From NCBI RefSeq assembly GCF_002812045.1, contig NZ_NPEG01000001.1:992001-1056000 (forward strand): DNA of 64,000 nucleotides, written 5' to 3'. The translations under genes and the position numbers were made by a program. Under the pieces are notes generated by a model. That model was not told the DNA's origin and searched no databases. It worked only from the letters and a program-made list of their open reading frames with translations. Source of the DNA: Leptospira haakeii. Lineage in GTDB: Bacteria > Spirochaetota > Leptospiria > Leptospirales > Leptospiraceae. Positions 17,721-25,159 of the stretch are shown here, piece by piece (within the stretch, counting starts at the first letter, position 1; each line of letters begins with the position of its first letter).

Positions 17721-19422
17721 TTTCCGTTTCCTCTTCTAATTCTTCATCTTCTTCCCAAAGTTTAGTACTAGAGAGTTTTGCCTCTGCTTGTGAGTAAATT
17801 CTCTCTTCAATCCGATTCAATAAGGTATTTAATCCAAAACCTTGGATAGCGGATACATAGATCGTATCCAGGTCCGCTTCTCTCAGAAGTTCGTTTCGTG
17901 CTTCTTCCGGTAATCCGTCTACTTTGTTGAATACTAAGATCCTTGGGATATCGGATAGATTTAGATCTTCTAATATAGTTTCAACTGCTTCCATCTGTTG
18001 TCTGAATTCAGGATTAGAAACATCGACTACATGGACGAGCAGATCCGAATCTCCCAACTCTTCCAATGTTGCTTTGAATGCGTTGGATAGTTCAGGAGGA
18101 AGATCATGAATAAATCCTACCGTGTCGGATACAATGATCTCCCTTTCTTCCGGAAAACGAATCCTTCTGGAAGTAGGATCCAAGGTTGCGAATAACTTGT
18201 CTTCGGATAATACGGAAGAATTTGTCATAGCATTTAGTAAGGTAGATTTCCCTGCGTTTGTGTAACCTACGATACCGCAGACAGGGATCTCGTTTTTCTT
18301 ACGTCTTCTTCTTGCGATCTCTCTTCGTTTTTTCAAGGACTTAAGTTCTTGTTCTAATCTGGAAATCCTTTCTTCTACCCTACGTTTTCCGATCTCGAGT
18401 TTTGTTTCTCCAGGTCCTCTTCCTCCGATTCCCCCTGTGAGCCTGGACATATTATCATCCAACTCTGAAAGTCTACCTTTCAGATATTTTAATTGCGCAA
18501 GTTCTACTTGGAGTTTACCGTCCCTGCTTGTTGCATTTCTTGCAAAAATATCCAAGATCAATTGGGTTCTGTCTAAAACTTTTAGATCTGCATAATCCGA
18601 GATCTTTTTTGCCTGAGAAGGAGATAATTCCAGATCGAATACTAATAGTTCCACTTGTTTCTGGATTGCTTTTAATACGATCTCTTCTAGTTTACCTTTT
18701 CCTAATACTGTAGAAGGATCTAAACGATTTTTTCTTTGGATAAATGAATCTACTACGTGTACTCCGGCCGTTCTGCAGAGTTCTTTTAGCTCGTCTATGG
18801 ATTGTGCTGGAGGGCGTATTCTATTATTTTCCGGATACACTCCCACTAAAAAGGCTCTGTTTTCTTTTTGAGCTCCTTTTAGATTTTTACGATATCTGGT
18901 CATTCTTCCTTCGATTTCCAGAATATCGTCCAGTATACCTTCTTCCAATTGTCCCGGGACTTTTTTGGGAAGAACTGTCCAAGGTTCTCCTTCTTCGTCT
19001 TCAGGGTTTACATGTGCTGAATAATAAGATCTAGGAAGGCCCTTATCATCTATAGTGATTGCAGTTATATAATCTAAACGTAATAAAGCTAAGTCTGTAA
19101 GATCTTCTTGGTTTAGACTTTCTTCTTTGAGATGGCTATGAACGAGTCGTAAACCTCGTAACCTCGCTTCGGATGTCCTAATACGATCCAACCAAGGGAT
19201 ATCGATGGAGCTATCCGATCCCACGATCACGTGAGTTACATATCCGTTCCTATCAATTAGGATCCCGATTTGTCTGCCGATTTCGAAGGAAAGTTCTGTG
19301 AGTGTTCTGGAAACTTCGGGCGTGATGATCACGTTTTCCCGAATTCTACGCTCGGAGAGTTTTTTGAGTCTTTGGATCTGATTGGACTTGAGTCCGGAAA
19401 GGTTTCCGCTGAGCTTACTGAT
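17707..19422 (-). CDS. hflX: HflX ribosome-associated GTPase, apparent ATC start
   Basis: HflX GTPases bind the large ribosomal subunit and split stalled ribosomes after stress. Visible are [19 protein letters not shown], Walker [12 protein letters not shown] (about residues 385-395), G3 [10 protein letters not shown] and G4 VFNKVDG. From the first common start, a GTG at 19332, the protein would lack its usual N-terminus. Thirty in-frame residues upstream ([20 protein letters not shown]...) look like the family's N-terminal segment. They begin at ATC (19420-19422), seven bases after AGAAGAGG, with a TAG just before and no ATG, GTG or TTG earlier in frame. That gives 571 aa. The gene ends inside a terminator hairpin. 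Confidence 0.9.
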   Translation of the reverse strand: MSKLSGNLSGLKSNQIQRLKKLSERRIRENVIITPEVSRTLTELSFEIGRQIGILIDRNGYVTHVIVGSDSSIDIPWLDRIRTSEARLRGLRLVHSHLKEESLNQEDLTDLALLRLDYITAITIDDKGLPRSYYSAHVNPEDEEGEPWTVLPKKVPGQLEEGILDDILEIEGRMTRYRKNLKGAQKENRAFLVGVYPENNRIRPPAQSIDELKELCRTAGVHVVDSFIQRKNRLDPSTVLGKGKLEEIVLKAIQKQVELLVFDLELSPSQAKKISDYADLKVLDRTQLILDIFARNATSRDGKLQVELAQLKYLKGRLSELDDNMSRLTGGIGGRGPGETKLEIGKRRVEERISRLEQELKSLKKRREIARRRRKKNEIPVCGIVGYTNAGKSTLLNAMTNSSVLSEDKLFATLDPTSRRIRFPEEREIIVSDTVGFIHDLPPELSNAFKATLEELGDSDLLVHVVDVSNPEFRQQMEAVETILEDLNLSDIPRILVFNKVDGLPEEARNELLREADLDTIYVSAIQGFGLNTLLNRIEERIYSQAEAKLSSTKLWEEDEELEEETEKTYV

Positions 19423-19429
19423 AAATTTG

Positions 19430-19437
19430 CCTCTTCT
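19430..19437 (-). promoter_or_regulatory. Ribosome binding site deciding the hflX start
   Basis: AGAAGAGG on the minus strand, seven bases before the ATC at 19422. It is the only strong Shine-Dalgarno sequence near the 5' end; none precedes the GTG at 19332. Confidence 0.6.
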
Positions 19438-19712
19438 CTAAGAATTAGACGGTACCATTTCCCAAAAAGAGAGTCAAGCAGTTCCGATCCTAAAAAGCCT
19501 GAGAAGATCGAATTCTATAGATATAAAGGTATAGATGGCAGATCTGTATCCTGTTCTGGAAAGAAATTATTATTTTTATGGTTACATTACTTGCAATCAA
19601 GGATTCTACCTCAAAAAAAGGTAAACGCACGATAACGGATGGTCGAAAAAAAGAATAGAGGCTGGCACAAGGAAATGTTTCTTGGACCAAAGCTTGCTTT
19701 TCGATTAAAAGA

Positions 19713-21035
19713 ATGTTTGCCCGATTGAATTTTAGATTTTTATTTCCAGGCTTATTACTGATTGCCTTCTTTGGAGTCTGGTTTTCACCAATTTTTGCTC
19801 AAACTCCAGAAGATACTAACAATACTTCCGACGTAGGGAATAATTCTTCGGAGACTGAAGATCCTTCCGCTTCTGATGAGCAAGATACCAATAAGAAAAA
19901 GCCTAAAAAGCCGGTCTTGGATCCGGAATCCAAACGGTATAATGATCTTCTAAAAGCCGGTTTATTGAAGGTTTTCGAAGGGGAAGCCACATACAATTAC
20001 CCTAGATTGAAACAATACGGACTGACACATCCAATTCCAAGAGTTAGAGCTGCAGCAGCTTTAGCTTTGGGAAGATTGAAAAGTCCTGTAGGCGTTAAGA
20101 TACTTCATCAAATGATAGATCGTGATGGTGAGTGGGTACGTCAGGCAGCATACAAAGGGCTCGCAGATATAGGCTCCAGAAGTTCATTAGATTATTTTTA
20201 TGTAGGTGCCAAGTCTTCCGATAGAGAGATTAGAGTAGCTTCTTTCCGAGGAATGGGAAAAACATTAGATCCGGGAGCAAGAGAAGTTCTATTAAAAAAG
20301 GGTCTTAAGTCTGATGATAAGGAAATCGTAAAGGCAACTCTTTTGGGTCTCGGGTATTATCAGGTTCCGGAAGACCTTCGCATATTTATTGATTATCTGA
20401 ATTCAGAAGACGAAGAATTTCAAAAGGCAGCAGTGGAAGCTCTTGGAAGGCATAAGACCAGGACTTCTATGAAAATTTTAGAAGATTCTTTCAAAGATAA
20501 GACGAATCTAAGAAGCCAAATCCTGGATACTTTAACGGAACAAAAGAATTCATTCGCGATCTTTGCATTATTAAGAATTTTGAATGCTAATGCTGATTCC
20601 GAAAATATAGTAAATGAGATCAGCGCCAGATTATATAAATTAAAAGCAGTCGGAAAATATATGACCATTGTTTCCGATAATACTCCTCTTTTGAGAGAAC
20701 CTTATGTAGGGGCTCCTAAGATCCGTGACTTAGAAGCAGGAGAAGTTGGGAAAGTAGTCAGCAAACATTCAGTTGCTTATATCATTCCGATCGAAGGCCA
20801 GAGAATAGAGGACTTTTATTATAAGGTTTTAGTGAACACCAAATACAAGGATGCGTTTACTGAGACCGTCCAAGGTTGGGTGTTTGGAAAATATATCCAA
20901 ATAAGAACCATTTCTATGCCTAAAGAAGAGAAGGAGAATAAGAGGAAGAAACCTAAACAACCTTCTATTCTGGATGATATGGAAACTTCTGAACCGGCGC
21001 CTAATAATCCTCAAGGCGAAAACCCGAATCCTTAA
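19713..21035 (+). CDS. Exported HEAT-repeat protein with SH3-like domain
   Basis: A 440-aa protein with a signal peptide (FPGLLLIAFFGVWFSPIFAQ, cleavage likely after the Ala). A Ser/Thr/Asp-rich linker follows (about 30-70). Tandem HEAT-type helical repeats span roughly 95-300 (HPIPRVRAAAALALGRLKSP, GEWVRQAAYKGLADIGS, DREIRVASFRGMGKTL). A bacterial SH3-like domain follows (about 315-400, DNTPLLREPYVGAP, VQGWVFGKYIQI), then a Lys/Glu/Pro-rich tail. HEAT repeats mediate protein contacts and SH3-like domains often bind cell wall, so a periplasmic scaffold is a fair guess. It leads a run of four plus-strand genes. Confidence 0.75.
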   Translation: MFARLNFRFLFPGLLLIAFFGVWFSPIFAQTPEDTNNTSDVGNNSSETEDPSASDEQDTNKKKPKKPVLDPESKRYNDLLKAGLLKVFEGEATYNYPRLKQYGLTHPIPRVRAAAALALGRLKSPVGVKILHQMIDRDGEWVRQAAYKGLADIGSRSSLDYFYVGAKSSDREIRVASFRGMGKTLDPGAREVLLKKGLKSDDKEIVKATLLGLGYYQVPEDLRIFIDYLNSEDEEFQKAAVEALGRHKTRTSMKILEDSFKDKTNLRSQILDTLTEQKNSFAIFALLRILNANADSENIVNEISARLYKLKAVGKYMTIVSDNTPLLREPYVGAPKIRDLEAGEVGKVVSKHSVAYIIPIEGQRIEDFYYKVLVNTKYKDAFTETVQGWVFGKYIQIRTISMPKEEKENKRKKPKQPSILDDMETSEPAPNNPQGENPNP

Positions 21036-21062
21036 TAAAGTTTAGTCTTTAGTTAAAAGACA

Positions 21063-21812
21063 ATGGATCTATCTCAGCTTTATCCTCTTCTTCCATATTT
21101 TTTAAGAGTAAGCCCTGCATTGGTTTTTGCAGGATTATTTTGGTTTATTATTAAGCCGGAACCGAAACTTAGAATTCTGATCTATATTCTTTTGTTTGTT
21201 TTGTTCAGAGATGCTATGACTGGAACTGGACTTTGGTCTTTAGGATCGGACGGAGGATTTTGGATCAGATTGTCCAATTCATCTTTGGTCCTGGTTGCTT
21301 TGGGCTTCACTTCCTTAGTTTTAGTTTTTACATTATGGAAATTTGATATAGAAAACCGAAAATTGGTTCTTTGGTTTAAAGGAAACCAAGTTCTCGGGGT
21401 TTTATTCGGTTTATTAAGCGCAGTTGCGATTGTTTTGCCTGTTTGGATCCTGAATCGGAGTCTTTCCGGGGGGAAGATCTCAGGCGGAGAAGTAGATACG
21501 AGCCTTCTTCTTCCCATGCTCTGGTTTTCCTTGGCAGGAAATTTGTATGAAGAATTTTTATTTAGAGGATATATAAGAGGGATCGCAGAAGAAAAATTCG
21601 GCTGGGTGAGGGCGTCTTTTATCTCAGGGATCAGTTTTGCATTCTTCCATATATTCTTAGCGAGTACTGTAACTTCTATCGGATTTCCATTGCTTGTATT
21701 CACTTTATGGGAAGGCACAATCTGCGGATTTTTGGCTTCCAAATGGGGACTTTTATCTTCTACCATAGCTCACGGATTCGGGATCTGGATCTTGGCTTCC
21801 GGTTTTGTATAA
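21063..21812 (+). CDS. CPBP-family intramembrane metalloprotease
   Basis: A 249-aa multispanning membrane protein with about seven hydrophobic segments. The CPBP (CAAX protease/Abi) signature is present: NLYEEFLFRGYIRGI, containing EExxxR, then SFAFFHIFLAS with the FxxxH motif, and a late AHGFG. The family includes prenyl-protein proteases, bacteriocin self-immunity proteins and anti-sigma processing proteases. The substrate here cannot be told. It lies 27 bases after the HEAT-repeat gene, probably co-transcribed. Confidence 0.82.
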   Translation: MDLSQLYPLLPYFLRVSPALVFAGLFWFIIKPEPKLRILIYILLFVLFRDAMTGTGLWSLGSDGGFWIRLSNSSLVLVALGFTSLVLVFTLWKFDIENRKLVLWFKGNQVLGVLFGLLSAVAIVLPVWILNRSLSGGKISGGEVDTSLLLPMLWFSLAGNLYEEFLFRGYIRGIAEEKFGWVRASFISGISFAFFHIFLASTVTSIGFPLLVFTLWEGTICGFLASKWGLLSSTIAHGFGIWILASGFV

Positions 21813-21844
21813 TAAAATACTAATATTTGTTTTCTATTTCTCGA

Positions 21845-22624
21845 ATGACCGATCTTTCTAAAATTTTATCCGTTTTTAAATTTGCGTCTAAGTCTGCCGG
21901 TATAGAGATCCTGAAATTATTCGGCAAAGAGTCCACATTCGATCTGAAAGATCCTATGCAGGTTTTAACCCAAGCAGACATGGATTCCCATCGTGTTTTA
22001 GAAGAAATCCTCAAAAGGGAATTTCCTGGGATTCCTTTGGTGATGGAAGAGCAAAATAATCATGAACCTCTGCCCGGGACTTTTATCGTATGTGATGAGT
22101 TAGACGGGACCACCTTGTTTTCCAGAGGGATTAAGGAATTCAGTGTAATTTTAGCATATATAGAGAACGGATCTACTAAGGTAGGGTGTATTTATTTTCC
22201 AGCTTTAGATACATGTCTTACATGTCAGAGAGGAGAAGGAACTTTTATCGATGATAGAAAAATTCTTCTGAAAAAAGGAGGAAGCCTGGATCGTTCCGTT
22301 CTTTCTCTTGAAATCAATAATACTTTCCAGGACGAGGACTATCGTTGGATTGCAAACGTTAGTAAAAAAACTTTAGCGACTCGTGCCTTGGCTGCGACAG
22401 GAGCAGGATTTTTAGAATTATTAGAAGGTAAGACTGATCTATTCATGAACCTAAGCGGAGCTAAGATCTGGGATTTTGCTGCAGGAGTTCTTGCGTTAGA
22501 AGAAGCAGGCGGGATTGCTTTGGATAAAACGGGAAATCCTTTGGATTGGAATAAGATTCGTATGTCTGCATTGTTAAGTAGAGATTCAGATTTTTTAAAA
22601 GAAGTTTACCGGCTGAAACCTTAG
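21845..22624 (+). CDS. Inositol monophosphatase-family phosphatase
   Basis: A 259-aa protein with the metal-binding motifs of the IMPase/CysQ/FBPase fold: Glu in LVMEEQN, DELDGTTLFSRG (the DxLDGT motif) and the C-terminal WDFAAGVLALEEAGG. Family members remove a phosphate from inositol phosphate, 3'-phosphoadenosine phosphate or related sugar phosphates with Mg2+. The substrate is not decided by the sequence. ATG at 21845 was preferred to a TTG six codons upstream; neither has a clear ribosome site. It lies between the CPBP protease and the MgtC-like gene in the same direction. Confidence 0.85.
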   Translation: MTDLSKILSVFKFASKSAGIEILKLFGKESTFDLKDPMQVLTQADMDSHRVLEEILKREFPGIPLVMEEQNNHEPLPGTFIVCDELDGTTLFSRGIKEFSVILAYIENGSTKVGCIYFPALDTCLTCQRGEGTFIDDRKILLKKGGSLDRSVLSLEINNTFQDEDYRWIANVSKKTLATRALAATGAGFLELLEGKTDLFMNLSGAKIWDFAAGVLALEEAGGIALDKTGNPLDWNKIRMSALLSRDSDFLKEVYRLKP

Positions 22625-22639
22625 ATCATTCCTTGGATT

Positions 22640-23341
22640 ATGCAGGAATTTCTAACCATTTTGGATTCTAAAACGATCGATACCTTCACGGTAAGTATCC
22701 GGGTAGGTTTGGTCATTATTTTTGCTGGCGCTGTTGGCTGGAACAGAGAGGGCAAAAATCATGGGGCCGGTTTCAGGACCCATATTTTGATCGGCCTTGC
22801 TTCTACAGTACTGATGTTATTATCTATTTTTATTCCGGAGTTTTATTCCGTAGTGGGAGGAGATCCTTCCAGGATCGCGGCTCAGGTAGTTTCCGGAGTT
22901 GGTTTTTTATGCGCAGGTGCGATCATGAAGTTCGGGTTGACCGTGAAAGGATTAAATACCGCTGCTTCTATCTGGATTGTATCTGCGATCGGTTTGCTTG
23001 TAGGTGCAGGTTTATATTATGCGGGATTTCTAACTACTGTTGCTACTTTGATCATTCTCGTCTTATTCGATATGGTGGAAGAAAGGTATTTTGGAAAATA
23101 TGAATATAAGGTTTTGATCCTGGACCTGAAGCAGAAAAAATTCCATCGGAAAGGGTTTAAAGAATTATTATTAAGAAATAAGTTAAGATTGGTTTCGGAA
23201 TCCTTTATGCAGGATTACCAAACTAAAAGTGCTCAGATCAAACTTACGATCGCGATGCCTCGAGATTTCGATATTCTAAAGATTGTGGATGAATTTAGAA
23301 GTCTCGCGGATGTTATAAAAATCAGTATCGAGTCGACTTAA
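22640..23341 (+). CDS. MgtC/SapB-family membrane protein
   Basis: A 233-aa protein with an N-terminal MgtC domain of about five membrane segments. Motifs are VGWNREGKNHGAGFRTHIL, GVGFLCAGAIMKFG and TVKGLNTAASIWIVSAIG. A soluble C-terminal domain of about 90 residues follows, ending with alternating strands, similar to the ACT-like tail of MgtC. MgtC proteins aid growth in low magnesium and inhibit the F-type ATPase in some pathogens; the general bacterial role is unsettled. It closes a four-gene run, with 15 bases from the phosphatase gene. Confidence 0.87.
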   Translation: MQEFLTILDSKTIDTFTVSIRVGLVIIFAGAVGWNREGKNHGAGFRTHILIGLASTVLMLLSIFIPEFYSVVGGDPSRIAAQVVSGVGFLCAGAIMKFGLTVKGLNTAASIWIVSAIGLLVGAGLYYAGFLTTVATLIILVLFDMVEERYFGKYEYKVLILDLKQKKFHRKGFKELLLRNKLRLVSESFMQDYQTKSAQIKLTIAMPRDFDILKIVDEFRSLADVIKISIEST

Positions 23342-23461
23342 GTTGAATTCGTTACAATTTCGAAATCTATTTATGTCCTATTACTTCTTCCGGAAACTTC
23401 TCGGATTTCGGAATTTGCTATGCTTTTTTAAGAGCTTATAAAATGATTCTGACCTGGGAAT

Positions 23462-24385
23462 ATGGCCGAAAAAAGAACATCGATCCCTTCGGATCTCGCA
23501 CAGGAACTTGTAAAAATCATTCGACTTCTTGCCATGTCCGGCAAAAAGAATTTTAAAAAATATCTATACGATCCGTTTATCTATGCCGGTTGGGAAAAGG
23601 AAAAATCCCACTCTGCTCTTGCCGCAAGTAAGATGATAGATAAGATCCAAGAGGATTCCAATAATCCTTCATATTTGCATACACTTCCTCATCAATGTAA
23701 ACGTTTGATCTCTCAGGCAATCATAGAAAGTCTTTCCGCTTTGGGTGACTCTTGTATTTTCTTTTTGGAGAAGATCCAAGAATCCGGAAGTATTGCAACT
23801 TCTCCGGAAGCTTTGGAATTTACAGCAGTATTAGAAAAACCTTTAAAAGAGTTCGAAAAAGTAACAAGTAGTAATAACGAAAAACTTTTTGAAGATTCCA
23901 TTAAAAACTTCTCTAAAGAGGAGTTAAAATCCGCTTTTGAACCTGTGAAGCTTGATGGGACCAGACAAAAAGTATATTTAGATACGGAAGTTCATACTTT
24001 ATATCAACAAATTCTCTCTGCGGCAAAGGTGAATAATCTAGTTCGTTGCAAAAAGTTACTTTCTAGATATATAATTAACTATAGTGACTCGGAAACTTAC
24101 AGTGAGCAAGAGGTGGAGAATCTTCTAGACGCATTAGGAAAACGTGAAGTGGGCTTTAAGGAAACCTTGAGAGACTCTCTTGCGATCGAACTTTACTTCT
24201 CCATAACAAAAGGTATATTAGAAGGGAATGCTAAGAAGGCTATCCAAGGTATTCGGAAATATGCACATATATTCGAAGGAGATCCGAATACAAAGTATTA
24301 TTATGAAATAGACTCCTTGGAAAGAAAATTGTATGGAATTATCCAAGCGAAGGATTTAATGAAAGAATTAAGGAAGGGTGTATAA
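23462..24385 (+). CDS. Helical cytoplasmic protein leading the partner-switching operon, function unknown
   Basis: A 307-aa soluble, mostly helical protein (starts MAEKRTSIPSDLAQELVKII) with no recognised domain, signal peptide or membrane segment. Its stop codon is immediately followed by the ATG of the STAS gene, whose ribosome site lies inside this gene, so the two are translationally coupled. By position it may be a regulator, target or partner of the switch downstream. That is inference from context only. Confidence 0.7.
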   Translation: MAEKRTSIPSDLAQELVKIIRLLAMSGKKNFKKYLYDPFIYAGWEKEKSHSALAASKMIDKIQEDSNNPSYLHTLPHQCKRLISQAIIESLSALGDSCIFFLEKIQESGSIATSPEALEFTAVLEKPLKEFEKVTSSNNEKLFEDSIKNFSKEELKSAFEPVKLDGTRQKVYLDTEVHTLYQQILSAAKVNNLVRCKKLLSRYIINYSDSETYSEQEVENLLDALGKREVGFKETLRDSLAIELYFSITKGILEGNAKKAIQGIRKYAHIFEGDPNTKYYYEIDSLERKLYGIIQAKDLMKELRKGV

Positions 24386-24727
24386 ATGGCGAACCTCACA
24401 TTTAACGAAAAAGTGGACGGAAGTAAATTGATCCTAACGGTCGCAGGAGAGATTGATGCTAAAACTGCTCCGGATCTGAAAATTAAATTGGAAGCTGCAG
24501 TAGGGAACGGGATCAAAACGATCATCTGCGATTGTTCAGCTCTTACTTACATTGCATCTGCAGGGATTGGTGTTTTAAACTCCATCCAGAAATTCCTGAA
24601 AGAAAAATCTGGAGAGATCGTTTTCTGCAGCTTAAAAAAGGAAGTAAAGGATACGATGGAGCTGATGTACTTCACCAAAAAGGTGAGAGTATTTCCTTCT
24701 TTAAATGACGCATTAGGCGGAGTTTAA
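24386..24727 (+). CDS. STAS-domain anti-sigma factor antagonist (SpoIIAA/RsbV type)
   Basis: A 113-aa single STAS domain. The conserved phospho-acceptor segment is CSALTYIASAGIGVLNS, with Ser58 in the position phosphorylated by RsbW/SpoIIAB kinases. Strands and helices follow the normal order (LILTVAGEIDAKTAPDLK). In such switches the dephosphorylated protein binds the kinase and frees its target, and the kinase inactivates it by phosphorylating the Ser. The kinase and phosphatase genes follow at once, giving a full cycle in one operon. Confidence 0.93.
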   Translation: MANLTFNEKVDGSKLILTVAGEIDAKTAPDLKIKLEAAVGNGIKTIICDCSALTYIASAGIGVLNSIQKFLKEKSGEIVFCSLKKEVKDTMELMYFTKKVRVFPSLNDALGGV

Positions 24728-24735
24728 ATCCTCAT

Positions 24736-25155
24736 ATGGATTTCTCTCCGGAAAAAATCCTATATTACTCCGTCGATTTAGACGAACTTTCCAAAATTCG
24801 AGGAGAGGTCCGCGAATTTTTGGGGACAGACTGTTCGGATATAGTCAAGGGCAGGATCGTATTCTGCCTAGATGAAGCTATGACTAATGTAATAGAACAT
24901 GGATTTACGGAGCCTGACTCTTCTAAAATTGAATTAAGAATGAAAAAGAATAAAGGAAGCTGGAAGTTCTCCATTCTGGACCAAGGCGTTCCTTTTGATC
25001 CTACCAAAGAAAAAAGCGAAACCTGGAAGGAATTATACGAAAGCGGTGCAGATGGAGGTTTCGGATTACGTTCCATTAAAAAAATAATGGTCGTACGTTA
25101 CCAACGTCTCAAAAATCCTCCGCGTAATAAACTGACTCTGATCCATACGAGATAA
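24736..25155 (+). CDS. RsbW/SpoIIAB-like serine kinase (HATPase_c)
   Basis: A 139-aa GHKL ATPase. The N box is LDEAMTNVIEHG (residues 45-56), the G1 box ILDQGVPFDPT (80-90) and the G2 box GGFGLRSIKKIM (107-118). These proteins phosphorylate the STAS antagonist and bind a sigma factor or other target. It lies eight bases after the STAS gene and four bases before the phosphatase. No sigma gene of the sigB type lies in the operon, so the output partner is elsewhere or is not a sigma factor. Confidence 0.92.
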   Translation: MDFSPEKILYYSVDLDELSKIRGEVREFLGTDCSDIVKGRIVFCLDEAMTNVIEHGFTEPDSSKIELRMKKNKGSWKFSILDQGVPFDPTKEKSETWKELYESGADGGFGLRSIKKIMVVRYQRLKNPPRNKLTLIHTR

Positions 25156-25159
25156 TAAG

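Noticed and set aside
19270..19635. 121-aa plus-strand frame over the hflX 5' end
   Set aside because: Overlaps the conserved hflX N-terminal region on the opposite strand and shows no family likeness.
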